Positions 45,717-55,500 of a DNA stretch of 64,000 nt are shown piece after piece. The stretch covers positions 3,720,001 through 3,784,000 of the forward strand of contig CAUWAG010000004.1 of the NCBI GenBank assembly GCA_963556695.1, read 5' to 3'. The notes beneath the pieces are model-generated. The model did no database searches. It was not told where the DNA came from and saw only the letters and a program-made list of their open reading frames with translations. Origin of the DNA: Anthostomella pinea (Eukaryota > Ascomycota > Sordariomycetes > Xylariales > Xylariaceae). Position 1 is the stretch's first letter, and the number at the start of each line of letters is the position of its first letter. Both the position numbers and the translations under genes were made by a program.

Positions 45717-47492
45717 CTATGACATACCAGACTGCAACCCCTTAATAGCCACCATAGCACCCCAAGCACCCGGGTCAGGAGGCAGGCCTTTGCTGGCATC
45801 CTCACCAGCCGCGACATACGTAGCCCTGCCCAATTTCGGCTTGAGCGTCCTCGTCGACTCTGCTCCCTTGACCGCAGCCTTCACCCCGTCCTCGAAATTC
45901 CCCGTCTTCAGCCCCTCCGCGAACGGGATCAGGGTATCCATGACCGTGCGGTCTCCAACCTTCGCCGGAGTGTAGCGGCCTAGATTATCCAACGCGATTT
46001 TCACAGCCTTGGCCCAGAGCTCGGGGACGCCCTCGCTACTAGCGAGGTCGACGTTATCCTCCAGGGCATTCCGCATGGACACGAAGAAGATGCCGAGGAT
46101 CCCTCCGAGTGTGCCGCCCATCTTGCCTTCTAGAATCTCCTCAAGTTCCTGGAGCACTGTACCGACCGAGCCCTTGTCGGCAATGTGTTTCGAGTCCAAG
46201 GCGGCTATCAAGCAGGTTGCGCCAGTCTTGAGAGTCTCTCCGCAGTCGCCATCACCCATCTCCGTATCCCATCTGGTCAGATCTGATTCAGCCTCTATCA
46301 GATTTTGACAAGCTCCGCGCAGCATCTGCTCAAGGAGAACCGGGTCGACCTTCAGATCTTTGCCATCGTCTAAAGCCACTCGAGGCTCCTGTGGCAGCTG
46401 CACGAACTGGTCTGCTCGGGACCGTCTCTGCGCCCGGGAGCCTGCCATGGACTCCCAGTGGGTATTGGTCCTGGCATCGAAGAAGGCCTTGATCTCCTCG
46501 GCCGAGTACGAGCAATTGCGGGCGGCCGTGGTGACGTTGATGACAGAGATGGAAAAGGCGGGAGCGTTGAGCGATGTCTCGAGGAAGCCAGAGCACACGC
46601 GCACGGGGTCGATCTTCCAATTTGTTGCTAGCTGTTCGAGGAGTTCATCGGATAGGGCGCCCATCTCGAGGTGAGACATACCACCAAAGTTGCTCACAAG
46701 AAGCATGACCTCGTCGCCGTCGTTGAACTTGACATAACCCCTTTCCGCGTCATTCTCATCCAGGAGATACGTCAAGAGCTGCTTCACCAGATCCTGTGGC
46801 GAAGGCACGGGCGATAGCTTCCAGTAGCCGGGCTCGTTGTGAGGACCAGTTCCGATCTCCAACGCGTCATTTGCCAGGGCACCATGTTCCGCTCGTCCGG
46901 GGACGTGGCAGTGGTCGAGAGTGGCGGCAATGGAGACAACCTGCTGCGAGAAGGCGACTCCGAGGTCGTATACCTGGTCAAGAGTTCCGCCGGCGCCCGA
47001 AGCACCGCCCATGACCTTCAAGACGCCCAGCTGTCCCGCCAAACCACGTCTTCCAACCAGGCTTCCCTTTCGCCCGACTGACACGTCGTCACCGCAGATG
47101 ATCATCCTGCACTTGTGACCTTTGGCAACGGCTTTCTCGTTTGCGAGGCCAAAGTGCAGGCAGTCGCCCGTGTAGTTTGTGACGACCAAGATGGTCCCCT
47201 TTTCCGAGGGAACAGCATCGATGGCAGCTAGGATCTGCTTGGTACTCGGGGATGCGAATATGTCACCGGCGACGGAGGCAGCAAGGAGATTCTCACCAAC
47301 GTAGCCCGACCATGCCGGTTCGTGGCCAGAACCTCCGCCACTGATGATAGAGACGTTGGCTTTGCTGTAGGTGGTGTCGTATACTACCCGGTTGGCCTCG
47401 TCTAGGGCAAGAGAGGGGTTATAGGCGATGAGGCCCCGGAGACACTTGTTGACGAGTCCGTCCAGGGACTCGAAGAGATGGCGGTTGGACAT
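45717..47492 (-). CDS. Dihydroxyacetone/erythrulose kinase (DhaK-DhaL, ATP-dependent)
   Basis: 591 residues in one exon. DhaK domain (about 1-340): ISGGGSGHEPAW, VTNYTGDCLHFGLA, and His218 in EIGTGPHNEPG, the histidine that in this family forms a covalent hemiaminal with the ketose. DhaL domain (about 385-591): GDGDCGETL around residues 413-420 with Mg-binding Asp, KMGGTLGGILGIFF, VGDRTVMDTLIPF and GRATYVAAGEDASKGLPPDPGAWG. All catalytic elements are present. The family phosphorylates dihydroxyacetone, and some members phosphorylate erythrulose (Yarrowia EYK1, mycobacterial LerK/DerK). Adjacent TIM-like and RpiB-like genes favour erythrulose. It converges with the aldolase (261 bp between stops) and shares a promoter region with the RpiB-like gene. 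Confidence 0.93.
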   Translation of the reverse strand: MSNRHLFESLDGLVNKCLRGLIAYNPSLALDEANRVVYDTTYSKANVSIISGGGSGHEPAWSGYVGENLLAASVAGDIFASPSTKQILAAIDAVPSEKGTILVVTNYTGDCLHFGLANEKAVAKGHKCRMIICGDDVSVGRKGSLVGRRGLAGQLGVLKVMGGASGAGGTLDQVYDLGVAFSQQVVSIAATLDHCHVPGRAEHGALANDALEIGTGPHNEPGYWKLSPVPSPQDLVKQLLTYLLDENDAERGYVKFNDGDEVMLLVSNFGGMSHLEMGALSDELLEQLATNWKIDPVRVCSGFLETSLNAPAFSISVINVTTAARNCSYSAEEIKAFFDARTNTHWESMAGSRAQRRSRADQFVQLPQEPRVALDDGKDLKVDPVLLEQMLRGACQNLIEAESDLTRWDTEMGDGDCGETLKTGATCLIAALDSKHIADKGSVGTVLQELEEILEGKMGGTLGGILGIFFVSMRNALEDNVDLASSEGVPELWAKAVKIALDNLGRYTPAKVGDRTVMDTLIPFAEGLKTGNFEDGVKAAVKGAESTRTLKPKLGRATYVAAGEDASKGLPPDPGAWGAMVAIKGLQSGMS

Positions 47493-48507
47493 GGCTAGGC
47501 TAGATAGAGTTGACGTAGAGTACGAAGGGATGTATAAAAAAAAAGGATTTGGAATGGGTTATATAGAAGAATAAGTACGTCGTGAGTCGCTGAGCTCTGA
47601 ACAGTGGGTATGTATCGTGAAAAATAATGGAATTTATCAGCCCCCAACTGACTTTGGGTGATATTATTCATGAAACGGGATGATACGACAGGCAGTCACA
47701 GTGGTTTTATTATTAGGGGCTTGCGCAACGAGATGCTGAATGGCGAAGCAGACCACGACCCATTCTCCAAGCCGCGAAGTACGGGTCATGGAGTGATCAG
47801 TGACTGTATTGAGCCTTGGGAGGGGAGGAGTAGGTAGGACCCGGTTATTCACAAGCTGTTATAGTCGAGGCACGTACATACCTGCATACACACCCATCAC
47901 ATGCAGTCCATGCCTATCCACCTAAGGGATCTAGACCGGCTCGGTGAACGTCAAAATGGTTCATTGGAAAGTCGGGACCGATTTGACCAGTTCGAAGCCA
48001 AGGCTCCATCCACCCCCATAGACTGACTAGTGACATACTGACAGTATAGGCCGGCCATAATGCCGGGGAACGACAGTAAATTTGGGGTGCATCGGAAGAT
48101 GGGAGGGGGTGGAATTGTGGAGGGGTAACTCCAGTCTCGCCCCCCCTTTTGCCATCGGATTACCCGAATAGGCAATCCGCATACATTGTCAATAATGGTT
48201 CACACCCCCACCAACCCAATCATTCACCCGTCACCAGTTACCGGTCACCATACACCTGTCCAGGTATGGTGAGCTGTCGGTGGAAGCAGTTGGGGGAATG
48301 GTGATCAGCCTGCGAAATGATTGTGTATTGAGAATCCGTGGAATGTCCAATACAGACTCGCAACACGAATGATTCCACAATAAGTTGAGACGCCCTCGTT
48401 ACCACATATACGAGCAATATCTGAGTCGAAACAGAGCAAGACCCAAGCAAAGACCTAAGCAATACTTCCCCAAACCCCTCAACCTGAGCCAGACACAAGC
48501 TACGGAA
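47493..48507. promoter_or_regulatory. Divergent promoter between the kinase and the RpiB-like isomerase
   Basis: 1015 bp between two divergent starts, suggesting coordinated expression. It holds CGGATT (48156-48161) and its inverted copy AATCCG (48174-48179), the CGG...CCG layout bound by fungal Zn2Cys6 regulators. The decamer GATTACCCGA (48158-48167) also occurs in the dehydrogenase/aldolase promoter. An A-rich run beside TATA lies just upstream of the kinase. Binding is an inference. Confidence 0.45.
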
Positions 48508-49072
48508 ATGTCCTCGCCAAAGTGGAAGATCGCAATGGGCTGCGATGTCAGTGTACCCCGAGACTTGCTTCTCTTCGAGCTCCTACCTATACTCAGATTT
48601 ATCTGCTCGAATACCTACTGACGGCTACCACGATATTTAGGAAGCCGGTGTCTCGTACAAAGACAAGATCAAGGCCGACTTCGAAGCCGACCCGCGAGTC
48701 GAATCCGTAACCGACGTCGGCAGCTTCGCCCAAGATGACAAGACGGCCTATCCCCACCGAGCAGCCGAGGCAGCACAACTGGTCGCCGACGGCAAGGTCG
48801 ATAGAGCGCTGTTAATCTGTGGAACGGGATTAGGTGTCGCCATCTCGGCCAACAAGGTCAAGGGAGTCCGGGCCGTCACGGCGCACGACAGCTTCTCGGT
48901 AGAGCGGGCGGTGCTCAGCAATAACGCACAGGTTCTCTGCATGGGCGAGAGAGTGGTTGGACTTGAGCTTGCGCGGCGGCTGGCGAAGGAGTGGTTGGGT
49001 TATGTGTTTGATATCACGAGTGCGAGTGCGGCCAAGGTGGACGCCATCACGGAGCTGGAGAAGAAGATGTAG
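48508..49072 (+). CDS. RpiB/LacAB-type sugar-phosphate isomerase (erythrulose-4-phosphate isomerase candidate)
   Basis: Exon 48508-48546, a 94-nt intron (GTCAGT ... CTACTGAC ... TTTAG) and exon 48641-49072 give 156 residues, the normal RpiB length. Family marks: [15 protein letters not shown] (N-terminal GCD), [46 protein letters not shown] (catalytic Cys in CGTG) and [15 protein letters not shown]. RpiB proteins interconvert ribose 5-P and ribulose 5-P. Relatives (EryI/DerI, Yarrowia EYI2) convert erythrulose 4-P to erythrose 4-P. The neighbouring kinase and TIM homologue support the second role. The Tc1-type copy 2 starts 181 bp after the stop codon. Confidence 0.88.
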
Positions 49073-49253
49073 CCACCATGTAATCCCGATGATAAACATG
49101 GTGGAAAGCTAGCATACTCAAGCACCCAAATGCCTTTACTCATGCTCGCAACGCGGCTCTCTCGCAGTCTATGGTTTTGACCGTTCTCAGTGAAGTCTAT
49201 TCCTGAATATATATTTGCCTCCCTCTACAGATCAGACAGTCCTGATACAGTTA

Positions 49254-50603
49254 AAACTGGGTGGACAAAAGTCTCCGTACACCCCACCACTAATCTCCGA
49301 CCATTAAAACAACGCATTAACCACCCTTCAACTTCAACACTCTCTTAACCACGTAAATCACGATGGTATTTCGATCTTTTGGAGACGAATTGAGCGGCAG
49401 TCGCGCGCCGAACGGGGAGTTCACTCGCGATGCTCACTCTGCGATTGTGGCGGCGAGAGTGCTGGGGCAGAGCCGCAAGGAGGTTGCCGCCGCGTTCAAA
49501 ACCACGCGCCCTGCCACCATCACTGAGACTGTCAAGCGCTTTGAGACTACCACCACCACGAAATCTGCTCCCAGAAGTGGTCGACCAAGTGCTCTGAACA
49601 CTCGTAAATACGCCCGTGCTATTCAGGCAGCGAGGGACTTCCCCAGGGCCTTGTGACAAAAGATCTGAAATAAAGCCCGTGTTTTCTGCTGCGTGAAGAC
49701 TATTAAGCGCCTCTGCCACGCCAAAGGACTTAAGAAATAGCAAATAGCCAAGAAGATCGAGCTGAACAAAGAGACGGCTCGGATAAGGCTCGAATTTGCC
49801 GAATATTATGACCATCCGGAGCGTATTCTCGAGCTCTTAAAGGCACTGTCCTCTGACAAGTGTACGGTCTAAAATGAATCGGATAATCCAGGCGATTAGG
49901 TTATCCGGTACTCGTCAGAGCGGTACCGTTATAATCTCGTGAATCCTACGAGTCATGGAAAGCCTCGTATTTCGATAATAATATGGTCTTAGATCTGGCT
50001 ACGCGATGGAGAAGGAGGACTAGGCAAGTTGACCTTCTGCCTACTCGATCCGGATGCTCCGCGCGGAGGAGTATCTGTAGAATTATATAAATAGGTCCTT
50101 GAGAACGGCCTCCTTTCCTTCTATGAAGCTGGAGATCCTTTTGTTCAAGATAACACGAAAATTTACTTCTCAGGAGGTGTTCTAAAATTGCTAAAAGAGC
50201 ACAGGATTCACTGTATTGACTGGCTTCCTCATAGCCCTAATCTCAACCCCATCGAGCACGTCTGGCGACTTCTGAAGAGGCAGATACGTGCTATTGAGCC
50301 TGAATTCTCAAAATTAAAAGACAATATCCCTCATTACCAGTACGCATACGACTTGATTAAGAGGGCGTGGTCCGAGATCGATCCTGAGCAGGTACGCGTG
50401 CTGATCGAGTCTGTTCGCGATCGCATCGCCGCATACAGGCGCGCTGGTGGATGATACACGCGTTACTGAACGGGCTATTGAATACAGTTTATTTGAGAAT
50501 TTTCTGACCAGAATTGAGTGTGTTGTGGTTCAATTGAGTTGTGAGGTGTAGCAGGTCAGGGGTCCAGAAATGGGGCTGTACGGAGACTTTTGTCCCCCGA
50601 TTG
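49254..50603 (+). mobile_element. Tc1/mariner-superfamily transposon, copy 2 (1350 bp, heavily mutated)
   Basis: Same ends as copy 1 (GTGGACAAAAGTCTCC on the left, GGAGACTTTTGTCC on the right), flanked by TA at 49252-49253 and 50604-50605, and the same 1350-bp length. It lies between the RpiB-like and TIM-like genes of the metabolic cluster. Confidence 0.95.
49363..50454 (+). pseudogene. Tc1-type transposase relic of copy 2
   Basis: Aligns throughout with the transposase of copy 1, from MVFRSFGDELSGSR to RIAAYRRAGG. It carries many stops where copy 1 has Trp or Gln codons (for example TGG to TGA at 49654-49656, and several TAG), all explainable by C-to-T or G-to-A transitions as RIP makes. 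The second catalytic Asp (FVQDNTKIY) and the Glu (NLNPIEHVW) are preserved here, unlike the second Asp in copy 1. Confidence 0.92.
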
Positions 50604-50605
50604 TA

Positions 50606-51216
50606 CCCATGACACCACGTATAAGTGGCCGGTCCATGACGACCCATCGCGGAAGGAGGCACAACTTCGGTCTACAACTCTGATACTGACGAGGGGAATC
50701 CATCTAAAGATCCGACCCGACACCTTGGCTACCTAGACATGTTCTAACCCTTCAAGGCAGTTCCGCGAGCCGAAAGAACATAGTGAATCCACAGCTATAG
50801 GGCGCTATGTTCGGCTAGGGACCTCCGGACCTGCACTCGGTGACGATCCCCCGGTGACCGATCAACAGTCAGGACCTATGATGACAAGGATCGTCCAGGG
50901 AGTTGAGCACTTCTTAGGCACTAATTGCAACGACGCCAACTCGAAGTTCTAAATTACCTAGGTCAGGCAGAGTTTGACAGTGTTCTCTAAATCATGCACT
51001 CGCGGAGTTACCGGCTTATCATCACAGCGAGATAGACAACAGCTATACCTACCTACGGTGTGGAGAGCCAGGAACTCTACTCCCCATTGTCCAACACCAC
51101 CAAGCGTTGCCTCACTCGCTTGCATTAACGGCCTCGACATCTCACAGCTACTACCTAGGACCTCACCAACCACTATCCAAGGAAACACAACACCACTCCC
51201 ACCACACCTTCTCACC
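50606..51216. other. Upstream region of the TIM-like gene
   Basis: About 610 bp with no gene. The last 200 bases are C/A-rich, like a fungal 5' leader, and end in CTCACCATGG. The transposon separates this promoter from the rest of the cluster. Confidence 0.45.
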
Positions 51217-51990
51217 ATGGCATCTCCGCCCCGCCGTCGCCTCGTAGGCGTATCCACCAAGATGTTCTTCTCCGCCGCCCGAACGCGGACATACATCAAC
51301 GACCTCCTCCACATCCTCTCCAACCCCCCATCCCCCGACCTCCTGCAAGAAATAGACATCTTCCTAATCCCCGACCACCTCACCCTCGCAACCTCCATAA
51401 CCCAACTCCGCACCTCCCCCGTCCCCATCCTCCCGGGCGCCCAGGACACCCACCACGCCGACAGCGGCGCCTACACCGGCGCCGTCTCGCCCGCCGTGCT
51501 GGCCGAGCTAGGCTGCCGCATCGTAGAACTAGGCCATGCCGAGCGCCGCCGCCTCTTCGGCGAGACGGACGAGACGACAGCGCTCAAGGCCGCGGCTGTG
51601 GCGCGCAACGGTATGACACCACTTGTATGCATCGGCGAGCGCACGCGCGGCGAGATCGGCGTCGCGGTGGACGAGTGCGTCGTCCAGGTCGAGGCCGTCG
51701 TGGCCGCCGTGCCGGCGGACAGCGAGCTGATACTGGCGTACGAGCCGGTGTGGGCGATCGGGGCGGCGCAGCCGGCGGGCGCTGAACATGTCGTCGGCGT
51801 GGCAAGGGCGATCAGGGGGCTGGCTTGCGTGCAGGGCAGGAAGGGGACGACGCGGATTCTGTACGGTGGAAGTGCGGGGCCGGGGTTGTTTGAGAATCTG
51901 AAGGAGGGCGTGGATGGGCTTTTCCTGGGACGCTTCGCGCATGTTCCCGAGCAGTTCTACAAGACCATCGTCGAGATTGCTGCCGCTTGA
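51217..51990 (+). CDS. Triose-phosphate-isomerase homologue, divergent (erythrulose-1-phosphate isomerase candidate)
   Basis: 257 residues from MASPPRRRLVG; CTCACCATGG is an excellent start, so the 81 open codons upstream are excluded. TIM hallmarks kept: Lys in GVSTKMFF, His in VELGHAERRRLFGE, catalytic Glu in LAYEPVWAIG and the phosphate loop ILYGGSAGPGLFENL. Departures from housekeeping TIM: the canonical GGNWKMN reads GVSTKMFF (Asn lost), and the last loop reads DGLFLGRFAHVPEQF instead of DGFLVGGASL. These point to a changed substrate. TIM homologues that isomerise L-erythrulose 1-P to D-erythrulose 4-P are known (LerI/EryH, Yarrowia EYI1), and the kinase and RpiB-like neighbours fit that step. 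Confidence 0.88.
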   Translation: MASPPRRRLVGVSTKMFFSAARTRTYINDLLHILSNPPSPDLLQEIDIFLIPDHLTLATSITQLRTSPVPILPGAQDTHHADSGAYTGAVSPAVLAELGCRIVELGHAERRRLFGETDETTALKAAAVARNGMTPLVCIGERTRGEIGVAVDECVVQVEAVVAAVPADSELILAYEPVWAIGAAQPAGAEHVVGVARAIRGLACVQGRKGTTRILYGGSAGPGLFENLKEGVDGLFLGRFAHVPEQFYKTIVEIAAA

Positions 51991-52585
51991 ATGTGGGCAT
52001 CTGGCGTGACATGTCGATGCTCACTTGCGGGCCGCTGTGCTCTACTGCAGACTCAGTATCGTTGGAATCAACAGAACATCACAAGCAACAAGTAGTCACA
52101 GAACCATCACCATCCCCAACACATCTCAGCAATGCCAGTTCCAGACGGATCTGTAGATTTTCGTATATACAGCCATCAATCTAGCAAGCAGTAGAGCCCA
52201 CCAGGCCTCTGCCTCCCGCTATCCACCGGATATCAAGTACTGGGTATCGGGCCAGATGGTAGTAAACTATTTTACAGCTGAACAAAGTGTGGTATCTCAT
52301 ATTGGCAAGGTCAAATTTCCCAGCCAGAAGCTCTCATCTCTATGCCGTTGATAAAAAAAGAAAGATGTAAGCGAAGGTTTGTTGTGGTATCATGTCGTGT
52401 TAACGTCGTCTAGATCGCTGTCGTATCGCCTCGACGCACCCAAATGATGGGGTGCTGGCTCCAACTAGTCGTGAGCATCCAGGCCCTCAAGTCTTCACGA
52501 TAAGGGCGACACTCTGTTTCGATGGTGCTATGAAGACTGGGAAACGTCGTCTGCATTGCAAATCATGTGTGAGCGCTCAAGACCT
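51991..52585. other. Convergent 3' intergenic region
   Basis: Between the TIM-like gene and the MIT-domain gene. No feature was seen. Confidence 0.5.
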
Positions 52586-55500
52586 TCAGTTGAGCACCCA
52601 TTCGCTACCCCGTTTGACGAACTTGTCAAGGAGCATCCCCAGGTCCGCCAACACGAAGCGGCAAATGTAGAAGCCGAAGAACTCGGCAGCATGTCTCGTA
52701 CAAAGCTCGAGTCCGACCTGGGTCTTGTCGGCGTGACGTAGGCCGGGGTCCTCGACTTGCCGCGCGATTTGATCTGCAAAGTGATTTGTTAGTCGCCGAC
52801 CTACACCACCAGAATATGTGAATAGAAGAGATAAACATACCAACTGTTTGTGCAGCGTCAAACAATCGCGCCAGGCTAGCCATGTAGTTCCCGTAAGGTC
52901 CATCAAACCTGACCGATGCCACATCCCTCTTCGCAGGCCTACTACTCGGATGGGCGGTCATCGGCAGACTTGGTATGGAACCTCCTGAGCTCATCGTATC
53001 TCTGTCGTACGCGTTCGGACCGCTACTCGCATTGCTGCTGCTCTTCGCACCGTATGCACTGGTCATGTTGGCATTTGAGTTCTTGTTCCTCAACCGACGC
53101 CAGCTGAACGCTCCACCTTTTCCACTTATGCTGTTGTTTCGTGGAACTACTGGTGCTGGCTCGCCGTCCTTCTCATCTCGATATGAGCTGATCCCTTGAA
53201 GGCCAACTTCAGCCCCGAGCCTTCGCGTGAGGGTCGCCTGGACCACCTCTAAAACGGTTTCGAGAGCCTGCATCTCCTCCAGGACAGCATCTGCATCATT
53301 GCTGTCCACCCTTGCAAGCTTCAGGAGTGCGGCGCTGAGTAAGTCGCACTGCGAGATCTTGTCGTCCAGAAACCTCAGCTTCACCCCCTTGACTTTCCAT
53401 GCATCCCGCGGAACAAAAAGCTTATTGCTGATGTATCCGCCGCGCGGGTGGGCCAGGGTCTGGTATATAGCACGCATGAGCCAAAATGGCCGCAGCATGG
53501 CATCGGAAGGGCAGGGCTCCAGAGGGTGGGGTACGTCAGGGTTCTGCTGATGGTGTAACGAGCTCGGGGAATGGGATGTTGGCGAGTGAAAGTCTGAGTC
53601 GAAAAGATGCAGCCCACCAAACCCGCCCGTCACCTTGTCCGCAAAAGCAGCAGCTATTGGTGTTGGTAGTGCGGGCATTGCAGGATGTCGGTACATCGAC
53701 GTGTTGGATAGTTGGTGGCTCAACGGAGTATTCGGAGACATGTCAGAATCGTCCACCTGGGATACGGAAGCCTGCCGTGACTTCAGTGACTTTAGACTAG
53801 ATGAAGAGAAATTCTTGCGCATGCCAGCCGGGACAGATGATGGGGACCCAGTCCGAGCTTCGTCGCCATCATGACCACCACCTACTTGATGATTAGGTGG
53901 ACTCGAGGGGCCCATGGCGTCCGCCGGACTGTAGCCTCTGCCAGGCGACGAAGGAACACGCATGGAGAACGGTCCACGTGTCGATGTCGCGGATTGTGCT
54001 TGTCTCTGCTGGGCAATGAACCCACCAGAAGGTTTTGAAGGCACAGCAGAGGTTGAGATCGGCGGAAGGGGTAAAGATGGTGGTTGGCCAAGCTTGGCCG
54101 TCTCGATCTTGAGCTGCTTCGGGTTTTGACCCGAGAGGCGACGATTCCGAACGCCCGACCCGGATGGTGGACGAGGCGGTAGAGCTTGCGTTGGGGGAAG
54201 CATGGAAGGTGGTGACGTCTTGGACAAAGAGCCTTTGGGTAGCGTCTCGCTCACGGTTGACAATAACGTTGTGGCTGTGGGCGGATTGGAGCCTACTGAA
54301 CTATGCCACGTTCGACTTGTCAGACCACTGGAATCGGATTCTCGCGGTACGGTGGACTGTTTGGAATGTGATCTGGAGTGTCGGCCGAGGGCGAAGTCTT
54401 CCATCACGTATCCTCTTGTCATCTCTTCCAGCATCCTCTCCTCCTCCTCCTCCGAATCGTTCGCGTCGAAGAAGTCACCACCGAAGGTTTGCGATCCCTG
54501 GCTGAGCGACAGCTGTCTCTGCCGTTCTCGTTCTCGCGCCAATTCTACCATGGCCTCACGTTCGGTTTCTCGAACGTGTTCCCGCGCGATTTGCACCTTG
54601 CGCATAGAATTGGCCAGCCTATGATCGCCGTCATTGTCTCTGCCGTCGTCATATCCCATGTCGAATGAATCCATGGGCTCGTAACCATCATCATATGCTG
54701 CCTCCACCGCAGCATCTAAAGCAGCATCGAACTCGGCCTCTGTACCGCCACTGACATTGCGTATATGCTTCCTTCTAACCCCCAACGAGGAAGATCTCGA
54801 GTGTACCGAAGACGAGGCTGAGCCACCCGATTCGTCGATAGGGTCTAACCACGATGCTGATTCGTGACTAAGGTTTCGCCGGTGACTTTTCAATTCCCGA
54901 GTCACCGAAAGTCGTTCAGAAGAAATGGAGAAGTCGTGGCGCACAATGGGTTCCGGACTCGGCGCTGTGCCAGGGGAGACGGGCCTTCGAGGAGACAACG
55001 GTGCCGGTATGAACCCATTCTCGGCTCGAGGGATCGAAAGCGCACCACCCTCGAAGTTTCTGCGCATTGGAGACCTTGGAGACCTCGAAGGTGATTGTAT
55101 GAACGACTGTGATGGGTATGCGTCTGCACCTCTGTTGGATGTGTTCGGCGGGTTCGACGAGGGACCAAATCGTGACGCTTCTGTAGGCGTTTTCGAGTCA
55201 ATGGATCGGCCAGGCGGGTGCGGCTCATCTCTGATGATTCTCGTGCGTGTCATGCCGTCCGCTTGAGTGTCGGCGCCAGCCAATTCAACCTGTACTCCGT
55301 GGTAGTCGAAGCTATCCGGTCTGGATGGCAGTGCTTTGTTGCCCTGGGCTCTCGCAGGAACCAAGCCGTCCAATTCCTCTATGCGGCTCGTGTAAGTTTG
55401 TCGCTGAAAGGGAATTAGTTAAACAGTCCCGTATCAACAGGTCCTCGAGCACTTACGATAGCCTCCAACTTCTTCCTGTCCTCTTCGCCATTTGTCCTGG

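Noticed and set aside
50974..51216. 81-codon N-terminal extension of the TIM-like protein
   Set aside because: The ATG at 51217 has the ideal context and begins directly before the first TIM strand.
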